From: UBA5186 sp040005095
Lineage (GTDB): Bacteria; Actinomycetota; Thermoleophilia; Gaiellales; Gaiellaceae
Assembly (NCBI GenBank): GCA_040005095.1
Contig: JBDTZN010000003.1
Location: 23,799 to 87,798 of the forward strand
Reading direction: 5' to 3'
DNA length: 64,000 nucleotides
The notes under the pieces are model-generated. The model made no database searches, was not told the DNA's origin, and saw nothing but the letters and a program-made list of their open reading frames with translations. This document shows, in pieces, positions 18,378 to 26,704 of the stretch (positions are counted from its first letter, which is position 1; every line of letters starts with the position of its first letter). A program made the translations under genes and the position numbers.

Positions 18378-20342
18378 ATGGCGCAGTCGACGCAGCAGAC
18401 GATCGAGACCATCCTCCTCGAAGAGCGCCGTTACCCGCCTCCGGAGGACTTTGCGCGGCAGGCCAACGCGCAACCTGACATCTACGAGCGTGACTTCGAC
18501 GAGCTCTGGGAGACCGAGGGACGCGAGCGTGTCAGCTGGTTCGAGCCGTTCACGAAGCTTTACGAGTGGGAGCCGCCGTACGCGAAGTGGTACCTGGGCG
18601 GAAAGCTCAACGTGTGCTTCAACTGCGTCGACCGGCACGTCGCGTCAGGCAAAGGCGACAAAGTCGCCTACTACTGGGAGGGCGAGCCTGAGGACGAGCG
18701 GCGAGAGATCTCCTTCGCCGAGCTGCAATCCGACGTCGTCCGCTTCGCGAACGCGCTGAAAAAGCTCGGCGTGAAGAAGGGGACGCCCGTCGGGATCTAC
18801 ATGGGCATGGTTCCCGAGCTCCCTGTGGCGATGCTCGCGTGCGCCCGACTCGGGGCGCCGCACACCGTTGTTTTCGGCGGTTTTTCGGCCGACTCGCTCT
18901 CCGGCCGGCTGAACGACATGGGCTGCGAGCTCCTGATCACACAGGACGAGGGCTGGCGCGCGGGCAAGCGCGTGCCGCTGAAGGACAACGCAGACGCGGC
19001 GCTCGACCTGGCGCCGGGTGTGAAGACATCGGTGGTCTTCCGCCGGACCGGCGGCGAGGTTGCCTTCCAGGAGGGCCGCGACCGCTGGTGGCACGACGTC
19101 GTCGACGGTGAGCCCGACGACGCCGAATCGTGCCCATGCGAGCCGATGGACGCGGAGGACCTGCTCTACCTCCTCTACACATCGGGCACCACCGCCGCGC
19201 CGAAGGGGATCATCCACACGACCGCCGGCTACCTCGTCGGCGTCGCGACGACCCACCATTACATCTTCGACGTCAAGCCAGACTCGGTCTACTGGTGCGC
19301 GGCCGACATCGGCTGGGTGACCGGACACAGTTACATCGTCTACGGCCCGCTGTGCAACGGTACGACCGGCATTATCTACGAGGGCGTCCCCAACTTCCCG
19401 GACAAGAATCGCTGGTGGCAGATCGTCGAGCGGTACAAGCCCGACATCCTCTACACCGCGCCGACGGCGATCCGGACGCACATGAAATGGGGGCCGGAGT
19501 ACGCCGAGAGCCATGACCTCTCCTCGCTGCGACTGCTCGGGACGGTGGGCGAGCCGATCAATCCTGAGGCCTGGATGTGGTACCGCGAGCACGTCGGCGG
19601 CGACCGCGCGCCGATCGTCGACACTTGGTGGCAGACCGAGACCGGGATGATCCTGATCACGCCGCTGCCTGGGGTGACGACGACCAAGCCAGGCTCGGCG
19701 ACGAAGCCGTTCCCGGGCGTGGACGCGGCCGTCTACAGCGAAAGCGGCGAGGAGGTCGGCCCGGGCGGCGGCGGCTACCTCGTGCTCAAGCGGCCTTGGC
19801 CGGCGATGCTGCGCGGTATCCACAACGACGACGCGCGATACCGCGAGACCTACTGGTCAAAGTACGAGGACATCTACTTCGCGGGCGACGGCGCCCGGAT
19901 CGACTCCGACGGTGATTTCTGGCTGCTCGGCCGCGTCGACGACGTGATGAACATCTCGGGGCACCGGATCTCGACGATCGAGGTCGAGAGCGCGCTCGTC
20001 GACCACCCCAAGGTCGCCGAGGCGGCGGTCGCCGCGCGGGCAGACGCGACAACGGGCCAGGCGATCGTCGCCTACGTGACGCTGAAGGGCGACGAGCAGG
20101 GATCCGTCGAGATGCTCGAGGAACTGCGGAACCACGTCGCCAAGGTGATCGGGCCGATCGCGAAGCCGGCGAACATCGTCTTCACGCCGGAGTTGCCCAA
20201 GACTCGAAGCGGCAAGATCATGCGGCGTCTGCTCCGCGACGTTGCAGAGAACCGGCCGCTCGGCGACACCACCACCCTCGCCGACCCCGCGGTCGTGGAG
20301 GAGATCAAGGAGCGCGCGGTCGGCGAGCCTACCGAGGAGTAG
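18378..20342 (+). CDS. acs: Acetyl-CoA synthetase (AMP-forming)
   Basis: The 654-residue enzyme activates acetate to acetyl-CoA. It has the ATP loop YTSGTTAAPKGIIH near residue 270, DTWWQTETG near 415, the hinge region DDVMNISGHR near 525 and the catalytic lysine in TRSGKIMRR near 615. In this family that lysine is controlled by acetylation. It follows the acetate transporter by four bases. The 3' end overlaps the convergent hydrolase remnant by 14 bases. Confidence 0.95.
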   Translation: MAQSTQQTIETILLEERRYPPPEDFARQANAQPDIYERDFDELWETEGRERVSWFEPFTKLYEWEPPYAKWYLGGKLNVCFNCVDRHVASGKGDKVAYYWEGEPEDERREISFAELQSDVVRFANALKKLGVKKGTPVGIYMGMVPELPVAMLACARLGAPHTVVFGGFSADSLSGRLNDMGCELLITQDEGWRAGKRVPLKDNADAALDLAPGVKTSVVFRRTGGEVAFQEGRDRWWHDVVDGEPDDAESCPCEPMDAEDLLYLLYTSGTTAAPKGIIHTTAGYLVGVATTHHYIFDVKPDSVYWCAADIGWVTGHSYIVYGPLCNGTTGIIYEGVPNFPDKNRWWQIVERYKPDILYTAPTAIRTHMKWGPEYAESHDLSSLRLLGTVGEPINPEAWMWYREHVGGDRAPIVDTWWQTETGMILITPLPGVTTTKPGSATKPFPGVDAAVYSESGEEVGPGGGGYLVLKRPWPAMLRGIHNDDARYRETYWSKYEDIYFAGDGARIDSDGDFWLLGRVDDVMNISGHRISTIEVESALVDHPKVAEAAVAARADATTGQAIVAYVTLKGDEQGSVEMLEELRNHVAKVIGPIAKPANIVFTPELPKTRSGKIMRRLLRDVAENRPLGDTTTLADPAVVEEIKERAVGEPTEE

Positions 20343-20830
20343 ACGCCGCGGCGTCGAGCTTGCGCCGGATTCGCTGCGAGCAGGGGATGTCGGGATGGCC
20401 GCCGTCGTTCGGGCTGAAGTCGTTCGGCGAGGACGGAATTGACCTGACGTCGGTCAGGTTCAGGAAGCGGAAGCCGTGCCGCTCGAACAGCGTCGCAACT
20501 CGGCGCTGATAGTCGCGGTAGAGGCCGCGAGTCTCGCTCTCCGATCCGAGGCGCTGCACGAGCGTGGGTGAGAAGGGCGGCGCGAACCCGACGACGTTCC
20601 AGCCGTACGAGCGCGCGGCGCCGAGCGCTTCGCAGGCCAGGCTGAGATCTTCGCGACGCGGCTCGTCCCAACGACGGCTCTTCGAACGGCGTGCGCTTGG
20701 CAAGGTCGAGCTTGTACGCAGCCCACGAGCGCGGGCGGAGCACGGCCCACGAGATCGAGCAGGGAGGATTCTGGGGGAGCGCCTGCGAGAGGAACCGCGA
20801 GTGGTACTGGTCGGCGAGCGGGAAGAGCAC
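20329..20830 (-). pseudogene. Frameshifted, 5'-truncated SGNH/GDSL-like hydrolase remnant
   Basis: Two frames together give one sensible protein of about 165 residues. Frame one runs from a GTG at 20830 (VLFPLADQYHSRFLS ... AAYKLDLAKRTPFEEPS). The other continues from WDEPRREDLSLACEAL to the stop at 20329, with YGWNVVGFAPPFSP, FRFLNLTDVRSIP and FSPNDGGHPD. The frame changes near 20671 by one base. The end resembles the C-terminus of SGNH/AlgX-like hydrolases with the Asp-His pair in DGGHPD. The N-terminal serine block is missing. A sequencing error could explain the frameshift but not the missing start. The family assignment is tentative. Confidence 0.5.
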
Positions 20831-20871
20831 GGCCGGCCGAGTCCAAGCCGGGGCCGGGACGGTTCCTCGTA

Positions 20872-22134
20872 CTAGCCGAGCAGCTTCTCGAACCGGTCGG
20901 CGTCGTCGAACGGCCCGATCAGCGCCAGCCGAAGCCGCTTGGAGTCGATCAGGTCCCCGGCCACACGCTGCACGTCGTCTCCCGTCACCTTGTCCAGCTC
21001 GGCGAGCACCTCCGCGGGGTCGACGGTCTGACGTTCGAGCACTTCCTTCCGCAGGCCGTACATGATCAGTCCGTGCGGGTTCTCCAGCTGGAGGACGAAC
21101 CGGCCTTTGGCGAAGTTGCGCGCCTTCTCGAGCTCGTCGGCGGGTACTGCCTCCTCCGCGATCTTGCTGAGCTCGGCGGCGACGGTGGAGACCGCGTCGT
21201 CGATCCGGTTGATGTCGACGCCTGCCTGCGCGTAGAGCGAGCCCGCGTCGGTGTAGCTGTGGTTCGTGCCGAAGACGTAGTAGGCAAGCCCGCGCCGCTC
21301 GCGTACCTCGGTGAAGAGGCGTGAGGACATCCCGCCACCGAGCACGGTCGCGAGCAGCTGGAGTGCGTAGCGGTCTGGATGCGTGATCGGATAGCTCGGG
21401 ACGCCGAGAGCGATGTGCGCCTGGTCGGACGGCTTGGTGTGGACGCGCACGCGCGAGCCGTTTCCGTTCACGGAGACCGGATCGGGCTCGCCGGTCTGGG
21501 CGGGCTCGAGATCCCCGAGGTGCCGCTCGATCGCCTCGGTCACGTCGCCTTCGATCTTGCCGCCGATTCCGACCACGAGCCGCTCGGGCTTGTACCAGCG
21601 GTCCATGTACTCGATGAACTCGTCCCGCGTCGCGCCGCGGACCGTCTCCTTGCGGCCAATGATGTCCCAGCCGAGCGGCTGGTCGCCGTAGAGGAGGTCC
21701 TCGTAGACGCCGCCGATGTAGTCGCGCGGCGTGTCGAAGTACATGTTCATCTCCTCGATGATCACGCCCTTCTCGCGGTCGATCTCTTCGGCCTCGAACT
21801 TGGAGTGGCGCAGCATGTCGACGAGCACGTCCATGGCCGTGTCGCGATGCTCGGCGGCGCAGCGGACGTAGTAGCCCGTGTACTCCTTGCCGGTGAACGC
21901 GTTGAACTCACCGCCGATCGCGTCGATCTCCCCGGCGATGTCGCGCGAGGTCGGGCGGTTCTCTGTCCCCTTGAAGAACATGTGCTCGGCGAAGTGCGCG
22001 ATGCCGTTCGTCTCGCGAGTCTCGTAGCGCGACCCGGCTGCGTACATCAGCGCAACCGTCACGGACTGCGCCTGCGGCATCGGCGCGAGGACGATGCGGA
22101 CGCCGTTCTCCAGCGTGTGCTTCTCGTAGCTCAC
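20872..22134 (-). CDS. M16-family zinc protease (mitochondrial processing peptidase-like)
   Basis: The 420-residue protein has the inverted zinc motif HFAEH (H47, E50, H51) and downstream glutamates in EEIDREKGVIIEEMN, then a second non-catalytic half (GVPSYPITHPDRYALQLLATVLGGG, about residues 270-295, seen in two parts, followed by SRLFTEVRERRGLAYYV). It lacks a signal peptide and is probably cytoplasmic. The GTG start overlaps the thioesterase stop as GTGA, so the two are co-translated. Members of this family often sit near polynucleotide phosphorylase, which is not in the window. Confidence 0.93.
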   Translation of the reverse strand: MSYEKHTLENGVRIVLAPMPQAQSVTVALMYAAGSRYETRETNGIAHFAEHMFFKGTENRPTSRDIAGEIDAIGGEFNAFTGKEYTGYYVRCAAEHRDTAMDVLVDMLRHSKFEAEEIDREKGVIIEEMNMYFDTPRDYIGGVYEDLLYGDQPLGWDIIGRKETVRGATRDEFIEYMDRWYKPERLVVGIGGKIEGDVTEAIERHLGDLEPAQTGEPDPVSVNGNGSRVRVHTKPSDQAHIALGVPSYPITHPDRYALQLLATVLGGGMSSRLFTEVRERRGLAYYVFGTNHSYTDAGSLYAQAGVDINRIDDAVSTVAAELSKIAEEAVPADELEKARNFAKGRFVLQLENPHGLIMYGLRKEVLERQTVDPAEVLAELDKVTGDDVQRVAGDLIDSKRLRLALIGPFDDADRFEKLLG

Positions 22135-22523
22135 GCGGCCAGGCTTTCGCGCCAGGTTTCCGGGATCGCGATCGTCTCGTTCGCGTCGTAGTCGAAGCCG
22201 ACCTGCACGCTCTTGGCGCTCGCGACGAGGCGCTCGCCCGACCGAATCTCGTACTCGAAGTCGAAGCTCTTCGTCCCGAAGCGCGCGGCGCGGACGCCGA
22301 CCTCGAGCTCTTCGCCGACCCCGACCTGGCCGCGGAAGTCGATCTCGACGCGGGCGAGGATCATGCGGATATCCGCAATCGTGCGGATCAGTCCGAGCTT
22401 GCGGAGAAAGGCGTTCCGCGCGTCCTCGAGGTAGGTGGCGTAGACGGCGTTGTTCACGTGACCGAAGGCGTCGAGGTCGTTGAAGCGGACCGTGTCGCGA
22501 TAGACGAACGGGAATCCTTCCAT
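22131..22523 (-). CDS. Acyl-CoA thioesterase, 4HBT hotdog family
   Basis: The roughly 130-residue protein has the 4-hydroxybenzoyl-CoA thioesterase motif VRFNDLDAFGHVNNAVY at about residues 11-27, with the active Asp and His. It then shows the hotdog strands VEIDFRGQVGVGEELEV. It probably hydrolyses acyl-CoA thioesters in the cytoplasm. The ATG at 22523 is chosen because homologues start just before the motif; an upstream start at 22568 would add 15 poorly matching residues. The upstream TATACC (minus strand, 22534-22539) shares bases with the promoter of the divergent SIS gene. Confidence 0.9.
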   Translation of the reverse strand: MEGFPFVYRDTVRFNDLDAFGHVNNAVYATYLEDARNAFLRKLGLIRTIADIRMILARVEIDFRGQVGVGEELEVGVRAARFGTKSFDFEYEIRSGERLVASAKSVQVGFDYDANETIAIPETWRESLAA

Positions 22524-22535
22524 GGGCGGCCATGG

Positions 22536-22541
22536 TATAGA
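22536..22541 (+). promoter_or_regulatory. -10 box for leaderless SIS-domain mRNA, overlapping a divergent -10
   Basis: TATAGA ends seven bases before the ATG at 22549. The same TATA core read on the minus strand (TATACC, 22534-22539) serves as the best -10 candidate for the divergent thioesterase gene, so the two promoters would compete. Confidence 0.45.
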
Positions 22542-22548
22542 CGCGCCT

Positions 22549-23436
22549 ATGGCGAACGGAGAGCACACGCGGGCGGCGATCGCAGCCCAGCCCGAGTGGC
22601 TGCGGCAGGTGCCGGCCGACCGCCGGCTACCGGATGGGACGCATGTGATCTACACGGGGTGTGGGACGTCGTTCCACGCCGCGCAGACCGCCGGCGACGC
22701 TGTGCAGGCGCTCGAGCTCGTCCTGCGTCCGCGGCGCGATGCCGACGTGCTCGTTTGCGTCAGCCACGAGGGCGACACGCCGCTCACGCTCGAGGCTGCT
22801 CAGGCGTTCGACGGGCAGAAGTGGCTCGTGACCGGCAAGGCTGACTCGCCGCTCGGGGAGCTTTGCGACGAGGTTGTCGTCTGCACACCCGCGGTCGAGG
22901 TGAGCTGGTGCCACACGGCGAGCTACACGTGCGCCATCGCGGCTCTCGCCGCGCTGCGTGGCGAGGACATCTCGCGGCTCGCGGGCGCGGTGGAAGACGC
23001 GCTCGGCGCGCGGGAGCCCGTGCCGGAGCAAGAGCGGATCATGGTCGTAGGCGCCGGCCGCGACTGGCCGACGGCGCAGGAGGCGGTGCTGAAGATCCGG
23101 GAAGGCTCGCACCTCCCGGCTGCCGCCCACCAGACGGAGCAGCTGCTGCACGGCCATCTCGCCGCCGTGGACGAGCGCGTGCGCGCGTTCGTGCTCGAGT
23201 GCGAGGGGCGCGCCGCCGAGCGCGCGCACGAGGCGGTCGCCGCACTCGAGGTGCTCGGCTGCGAGACGACGCTCGTCCCGACGGTCCATCCCGTCGTGGA
23301 CATCGTCCGCTTCCAGCTCCTCACCGTCGACCTGGCCGAGAAGCGCGGCGTCGATCCGGACGCGATCCATCGTGACGACCCGCTCTGGGCCACGGCGGCG
23401 CGCGCGCACGGGTCGACCGGGACGGGCCCGGAGTAA
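22549..23436 (+). CDS. Tandem SIS-domain sugar isomerase/deaminase
   Basis: The 295-residue protein resembles the isomerase half of glucosamine-6-phosphate synthase without the glutaminase domain. SIS domain 1 has IYTGCGTSFHAAQ near residue 34 and VCVSHEGDTPLTLEA near 68. SIS domain 2 has MVVGAGRDWPTAQEAVLKIRE near 167 and HQTEQLLHGHLAAV near 195. It should isomerise a phosphosugar or deaminate an aminosugar phosphate; the exact substrate is open. It is divergent from the thioesterase. Confidence 0.85.
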   Translation: MANGEHTRAAIAAQPEWLRQVPADRRLPDGTHVIYTGCGTSFHAAQTAGDAVQALELVLRPRRDADVLVCVSHEGDTPLTLEAAQAFDGQKWLVTGKADSPLGELCDEVVVCTPAVEVSWCHTASYTCAIAALAALRGEDISRLAGAVEDALGAREPVPEQERIMVVGAGRDWPTAQEAVLKIREGSHLPAAAHQTEQLLHGHLAAVDERVRAFVLECEGRAAERAHEAVAALEVLGCETTLVPTVHPVVDIVRFQLLTVDLAEKRGVDPDAIHRDDPLWATAARAHGSTGTGPE

Positions 23437-23443
23437 AGGCGTC

Positions 23444-23830
23444 GTGGCGCCGATCGTTCCGATCGCGGTCGATCTGCTCGTCGCCGTGTGCCTCCTGCTC
23501 GCCGTTCTCGTCGCTCAGCCGAGTTGGCGGCCGGCTCGTCTGCTGCCGGCATTTCCGCTCGTCTGCGTCGCGTTACTCGTGGCGTACGTCCTCGGTACGG
23601 ACACGTATCGCGGCAACGGGATCACGCGTTGGGAGGCCTATCGAGATCCACACAACAATCTCGAGCTGATGTTCTACGCCACCGTCGCGTTGCTCACAGT
23701 GGCCGCAGGATTGATGACGCTCGCCCTCGTGCAGCAACACCGCGGGCTGCTGCGAGCCTCGGCGCTGGGAGCCGCCACCGTCGCGGTCCTGCTCGGGATC
23801 CCAACGATCGTGGGCTTCACCGCGAACTGA
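23444..23830 (+). CDS. Hypothetical four-helix membrane protein
   Basis: I do not recognise this 128-residue protein. Four hydrophobic segments are clear at about residues 5-25, 32-50, 70-92 and 103-122. The loop between helices two and three (GTDTYRGNGITRWEAYRDPH) is polar. The GTG start lies seven bases after the SIS-gene stop, so it is likely co-transcribed. Confidence 0.7.
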   Translation: MAPIVPIAVDLLVAVCLLLAVLVAQPSWRPARLLPAFPLVCVALLVAYVLGTDTYRGNGITRWEAYRDPHNNLELMFYATVALLTVAAGLMTLALVQQHRGLLRASALGAATVAVLLGIPTIVGFTAN

Positions 23831-23935
23831 CGCGGTCGGCGAGCCTGTTAGACGAACCGCACCGCCTGCCAGCCGTCGTCGATCGCGGCGCTCTTGTTGT
23901 CGACGAGGCCCGTGTCTAGTAGTCGCGCTCTGGGC

Positions 23936-24898
23936 TCAACTGCGCTTGCGCCAGGCCTCGAGCAGCTCCGCCTCGCGCTCGGGCGTGAGCCCTGCAGCGA
24001 GGACGCCCTCGCCACGGGCAGCGTCCCATCGCTCCGTGTCGCGAATCGTCTCGTCGAGGGGGCGGAACGTCAGGCCGGCCTCGACCGCGCGGGACACGTC
24101 GGTGCGCGCGTGTCCGGCGAACGCCGGGTCGGCGATCCAGAGCGGGAGCTCCATCCACTCGCCGACGCCCTGCTCGAGCAGGAACGAGGAGTCGACCCAG
24201 GTCACGTCGGCGCCTGCGAGCAGCTCTGACCAGGGGAGGCGTTCGTTGATCGCGTTGAAGGTGCCGGTGCGTCGTTCCTCGACCATGCGCACGATCCACT
24301 CCCCGAGGTCGCGCACGTCGATGAACTGCACGGGCTCGTCCGCGGGTGCCGGGGCGAGGATCTCGCCGCCGCGCTCGAGCCGGCGCGGCCAGTACGTGAA
24401 GCGGTCGGTCGGGTCGTGCGGCCCGACGATCAGCCCCGGCCTGACGATCAGCGCGCGACCCGGGAACGCGCGTTCGACCTCCGCCTCGCACAGCGCTTTC
24501 AGCGGCCCGTAGTACTGGAACTCGTCACCCATCTCCTCGAGTGTCTCGTCCTCCATCGTCCCGACCGGGCTCGACTCGTTCGGTGGGGTCGAGAGGTCGG
24601 CATAGACGGAGACGCTCGAGATGAATGCGTAGTGCTCGACACGGCCCGCGAGCAGCTCCACCGAAGCGCGCACGATGCGCGGGTAGTAGCCGCAGGTGTC
24701 GATCGCGGTGTCCCAGCGGCCTCCCTCGAGCGCGGCGAGGTCGCCGTCGCGGTCGCCAACCAGGTGCTCGGCCTCCGGGGAGAGGTCGGAATTCGTCTGC
24801 CCGCGCGTGAAGATCGACACCTCGTGGCCGGCGGCCAGTGCGGCCGCGACGATTGCCCGTCCAAGAAACCTCGTCCCGCCGAGGACGAGCAGCTTCAC
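23936..24898 (-). CDS. NAD-dependent epimerase/dehydratase family protein
   Basis: The 320-residue atypical/extended SDR has the NAD loop LVLGGTRFLGRAIV at the N-terminus, FISSVSVYADLS near 95 and YYGPLKALCE near 128, the Tyr-x-x-x-Lys active site with YGPLK spacing. VRPGLIVGPHDPTDRF follows near 150. It resembles chloroplast-RNA-binding/isoflavone reductase-like oxidoreductases common in actinobacteria; the substrate is unknown. The GTG start overlaps the aminotransferase stop as GTGA, so it is the third gene of the osmC operon. Confidence 0.85.
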   Translation of the reverse strand: MKLLVLGGTRFLGRAIVAAALAAGHEVSIFTRGQTNSDLSPEAEHLVGDRDGDLAALEGGRWDTAIDTCGYYPRIVRASVELLAGRVEHYAFISSVSVYADLSTPPNESSPVGTMEDETLEEMGDEFQYYGPLKALCEAEVERAFPGRALIVRPGLIVGPHDPTDRFTYWPRRLERGGEILAPAPADEPVQFIDVRDLGEWIVRMVEERRTGTFNAINERLPWSELLAGADVTWVDSSFLLEQGVGEWMELPLWIADPAFAGHARTDVSRAVEAGLTFRPLDETIRDTERWDAARGEGVLAAGLTPEREAELLEAWRKRS

Positions 24899-26055
24899 AG
24901 CCGTGCGAGCTCGGCGAGCAGCCGATCGACCTCGTCGGCGGTGTTGTAGTGGACGATCCCCGCGCGAACCGCACCTTCGGGGAGGCCGAGCCGTTCCATG
25001 GCCTCCAGCGCGTAGTAGTTGCCCTGCCAGACCGCGAAGCCGCGCTCGCCGAGAATCGTCGCCGTCTCGCGCGGGCCGTGGCCCTCGATGTTGAACGCGA
25101 ACGTCGCGACGCGGCCGTCCATCGTCGGCAGCCCGTACAGGCTGCAGCTGTCCGGCAGCCCGGCGAGGAAGCGCTCGCCGAGGTCGCGCTCGTGCGCCTG
25201 GATCGCGTCCCAGCCGATCGACTCGACGTAGCGCACCGCGGCGACGAAGCCCGCGAGCAGCTCGTGCGGCAGCGTGCCCGTCTCGAAGCGGTGACCGAGC
25301 GGCTCGTTCGCGGCCGGACGCACCTTGTAGGGGCGCCAGCTCTCGAGCAGCTCGCGCCGGCCGTACGCCAGGCCGAGGTGCGGGCCGAAGAACTTGTACG
25401 GCGAGCAGAGCAGCACGTCGACGCCCAGCTCCGCGACGTCGATCGGCCCGTGTGGCCCGTAATGGACCGCGTCGGCCCAGCAGAGCGCTCCGGCCTCGCG
25501 CGCGAGCTCGACGATTCGCTTCGCGTCGGTGGTCGTCCCAACCGCGTTCGAAGCGAGTGGGAAGGCGACGACACGGGTGCGGTCGCCGAGCTGGCGCTCC
25601 AGGTCGTCCAGATCGAGGGTGGTGTCGTCGTTGATGTCGACGAAGCGCACGACCAGGTCGAGATCGTGGGCGAGCTCGAGCCAGGGTGCGACGTTCCCGT
25701 CGTGATCGAGCTTCGTGACGAGGATCTCGTCGCCGGCGCGCCACTCGCGGGCGGCCGTCCTCGTGAGCGCGAAGTTGAGCGTGGTCATGTTGGCGCCGAA
25801 GGCCACCTCGTCGGGCGAGCAACCGAGGAACCGGCCTGCGGTCGCCCGAGACTCGTCGACGAGCACTTCGGTTCGGCGGCTCGACTCGTACGGCCCGCTG
25901 ACGTTCGCGTTCGACTCGCGCAGGTAGGACGAGATCGCGTCGATCACTTCGTCGGGAACCTGCGTCCCGCCCGGCCCGTCGAAGAGCGCCGTCGGCGTCT
26001 GCAGCGCGGAGAACCGCGCGCGAACCGCGGCGACGTCGAGGGCGACCGTGCTCAC
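24895..26055 (-). CDS. Class V aminotransferase (cysteine desulfurase-like)
   Basis: The 386-residue PLP enzyme has FDGPGGTQVPDEV near residue 24, the cofactor His/Asp region WADAVHYGPHGPIDV near 212 and the PLP-binding lysine in SPYKFFGPHLG near 232. It belongs to the SufS/CsdA-like subgroup, which makes alanine and sulfide or acts on related amino acids. Its GTG overlaps the OsmC stop as GTGA, and TAGGTT (26063-26068) lies seven bases before it, so it may also have its own promoter. Confidence 0.88.
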   Translation of the reverse strand: MSTVALDVAAVRARFSALQTPTALFDGPGGTQVPDEVIDAISSYLRESNANVSGPYESSRRTEVLVDESRATAGRFLGCSPDEVAFGANMTTLNFALTRTAAREWRAGDEILVTKLDHDGNVAPWLELAHDLDLVVRFVDINDDTTLDLDDLERQLGDRTRVVAFPLASNAVGTTTDAKRIVELAREAGALCWADAVHYGPHGPIDVAELGVDVLLCSPYKFFGPHLGLAYGRRELLESWRPYKVRPAANEPLGHRFETGTLPHELLAGFVAAVRYVESIGWDAIQAHERDLGERFLAGLPDSCSLYGLPTMDGRVATFAFNIEGHGPRETATILGERGFAVWQGNYYALEAMERLGLPEGAVRAGIVHYNTADEVDRLLAELARL

Positions 26056-26471
26056 GCTTGGGAACCTACCGGAGCGCCGTTGACGCGCCACCGGTATGCG
26101 GGCTTGGCCGTGAGCGACGCGCCGACGAAGCAGTCGCGCTCGGCCTTCGCCAGCAGTTCCGCGACGTCGTCCGGCTGCGGGTCGAGCTCGAGCTCGAAAT
26201 CCACGACGATCTCCGCGAAGGCATAGCGCTCATCGCTGTCGCGCCGTGTGACGATGGCCGTCGCGTTTGCACTCGCGACGAAGTCGAGTCCAACGCGGCT
26301 CGCATGGAAGCGCAGGCTCTCGAGCGTGCAGCGAACGAGGCCCGCGAGAACGAGATGCTCGGGCTTCCATTCGGCACCGAGCTCAAGCTCCGCGTCACCG
26401 TCCGCGGATACCCGCGCGGCGCGATCCTGGGCCACCGAATAGTGGAATGTGCGCGAGGGTCTCGTGCTCAC
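26052..26471 (-). CDS. OsmC-family peroxiredoxin-like protein
   Basis: The 139-residue protein has the two conserved cysteines of OsmC/Ohr proteins in LVRCTLESL (near residue 48) and ERDCFVGASL (near 113). The fold reduces organic hydroperoxides in the cytoplasm. It is the first gene of a minus-strand operon with a class V aminotransferase and an SDR protein. The GTG start has TATACC nine bases upstream. Confidence 0.9.
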   Translation of the reverse strand: MSTRPSRTFHYSVAQDRAARVSADGDAELELGAEWKPEHLVLAGLVRCTLESLRFHASRVGLDFVASANATAIVTRRDSDERYAFAEIVVDFELELDPQPDDVAELLAKAERDCFVGASLTAKPAYRWRVNGAPVGSQA

Positions 26472-26506
26472 ACGGCGGACGGTATAGCGCTGTCCGCAAG
26501 GCGGCG

Positions 26507-26512
26507 TAGTGT
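26507..26512 (+). promoter_or_regulatory. -10 box for leaderless 61-residue ORF
   Basis: TAGTGT ends six bases before the ATG at 26519. This fixed spacing is the main support that the short ORF is real. Confidence 0.5.
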
Positions 26513-26518
26513 CCGGCC

Positions 26519-26704
26519 ATGCGGCGCCTCCGGCCCCTCAGCGAAGCGGAGTGCTATGCCCGTTGCTACGGCTCGAGCGACGACACGGTGCGGCTTCTCG
26601 AGCTTGAGCCTCGCCGGCCGCGCCACGGCGCGCGGATCTCAGGCGAGCAACTGCGGGCCTACTTCGAGCTTCGCCTCGACGCGCGCGAACCCGAAGCGGC
26701 ATAG
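26519..26704 (+). CDS. Small hypothetical protein upstream of Mug-Nudix fusion
   Basis: The 61-residue, strongly charged protein has no domain that I recognise. It begins MRRLRPLSEAECYARCYG and ends LRLDAREPEAA. It has a leaderless-type promoter, and its stop codon overlaps the first codon of the Mug-Nudix frame (ATAG), so the two are likely translated together. A partner role in DNA repair is possible but unproven. Confidence 0.6.
   Translation: MRRLRPLSEAECYARCYGSSDDTVRLLELEPRRPRHGARISGEQLRAYFELRLDAREPEAA

Noticed and set aside
23847..23935. Orphan coding-like tail on the minus strand (GLVDNKSAAIDDGWQAVRFV then stop)
   Set aside because: Only about 22 residues, no start and no recognisable family; it may be a gene remnant but cannot be supported.
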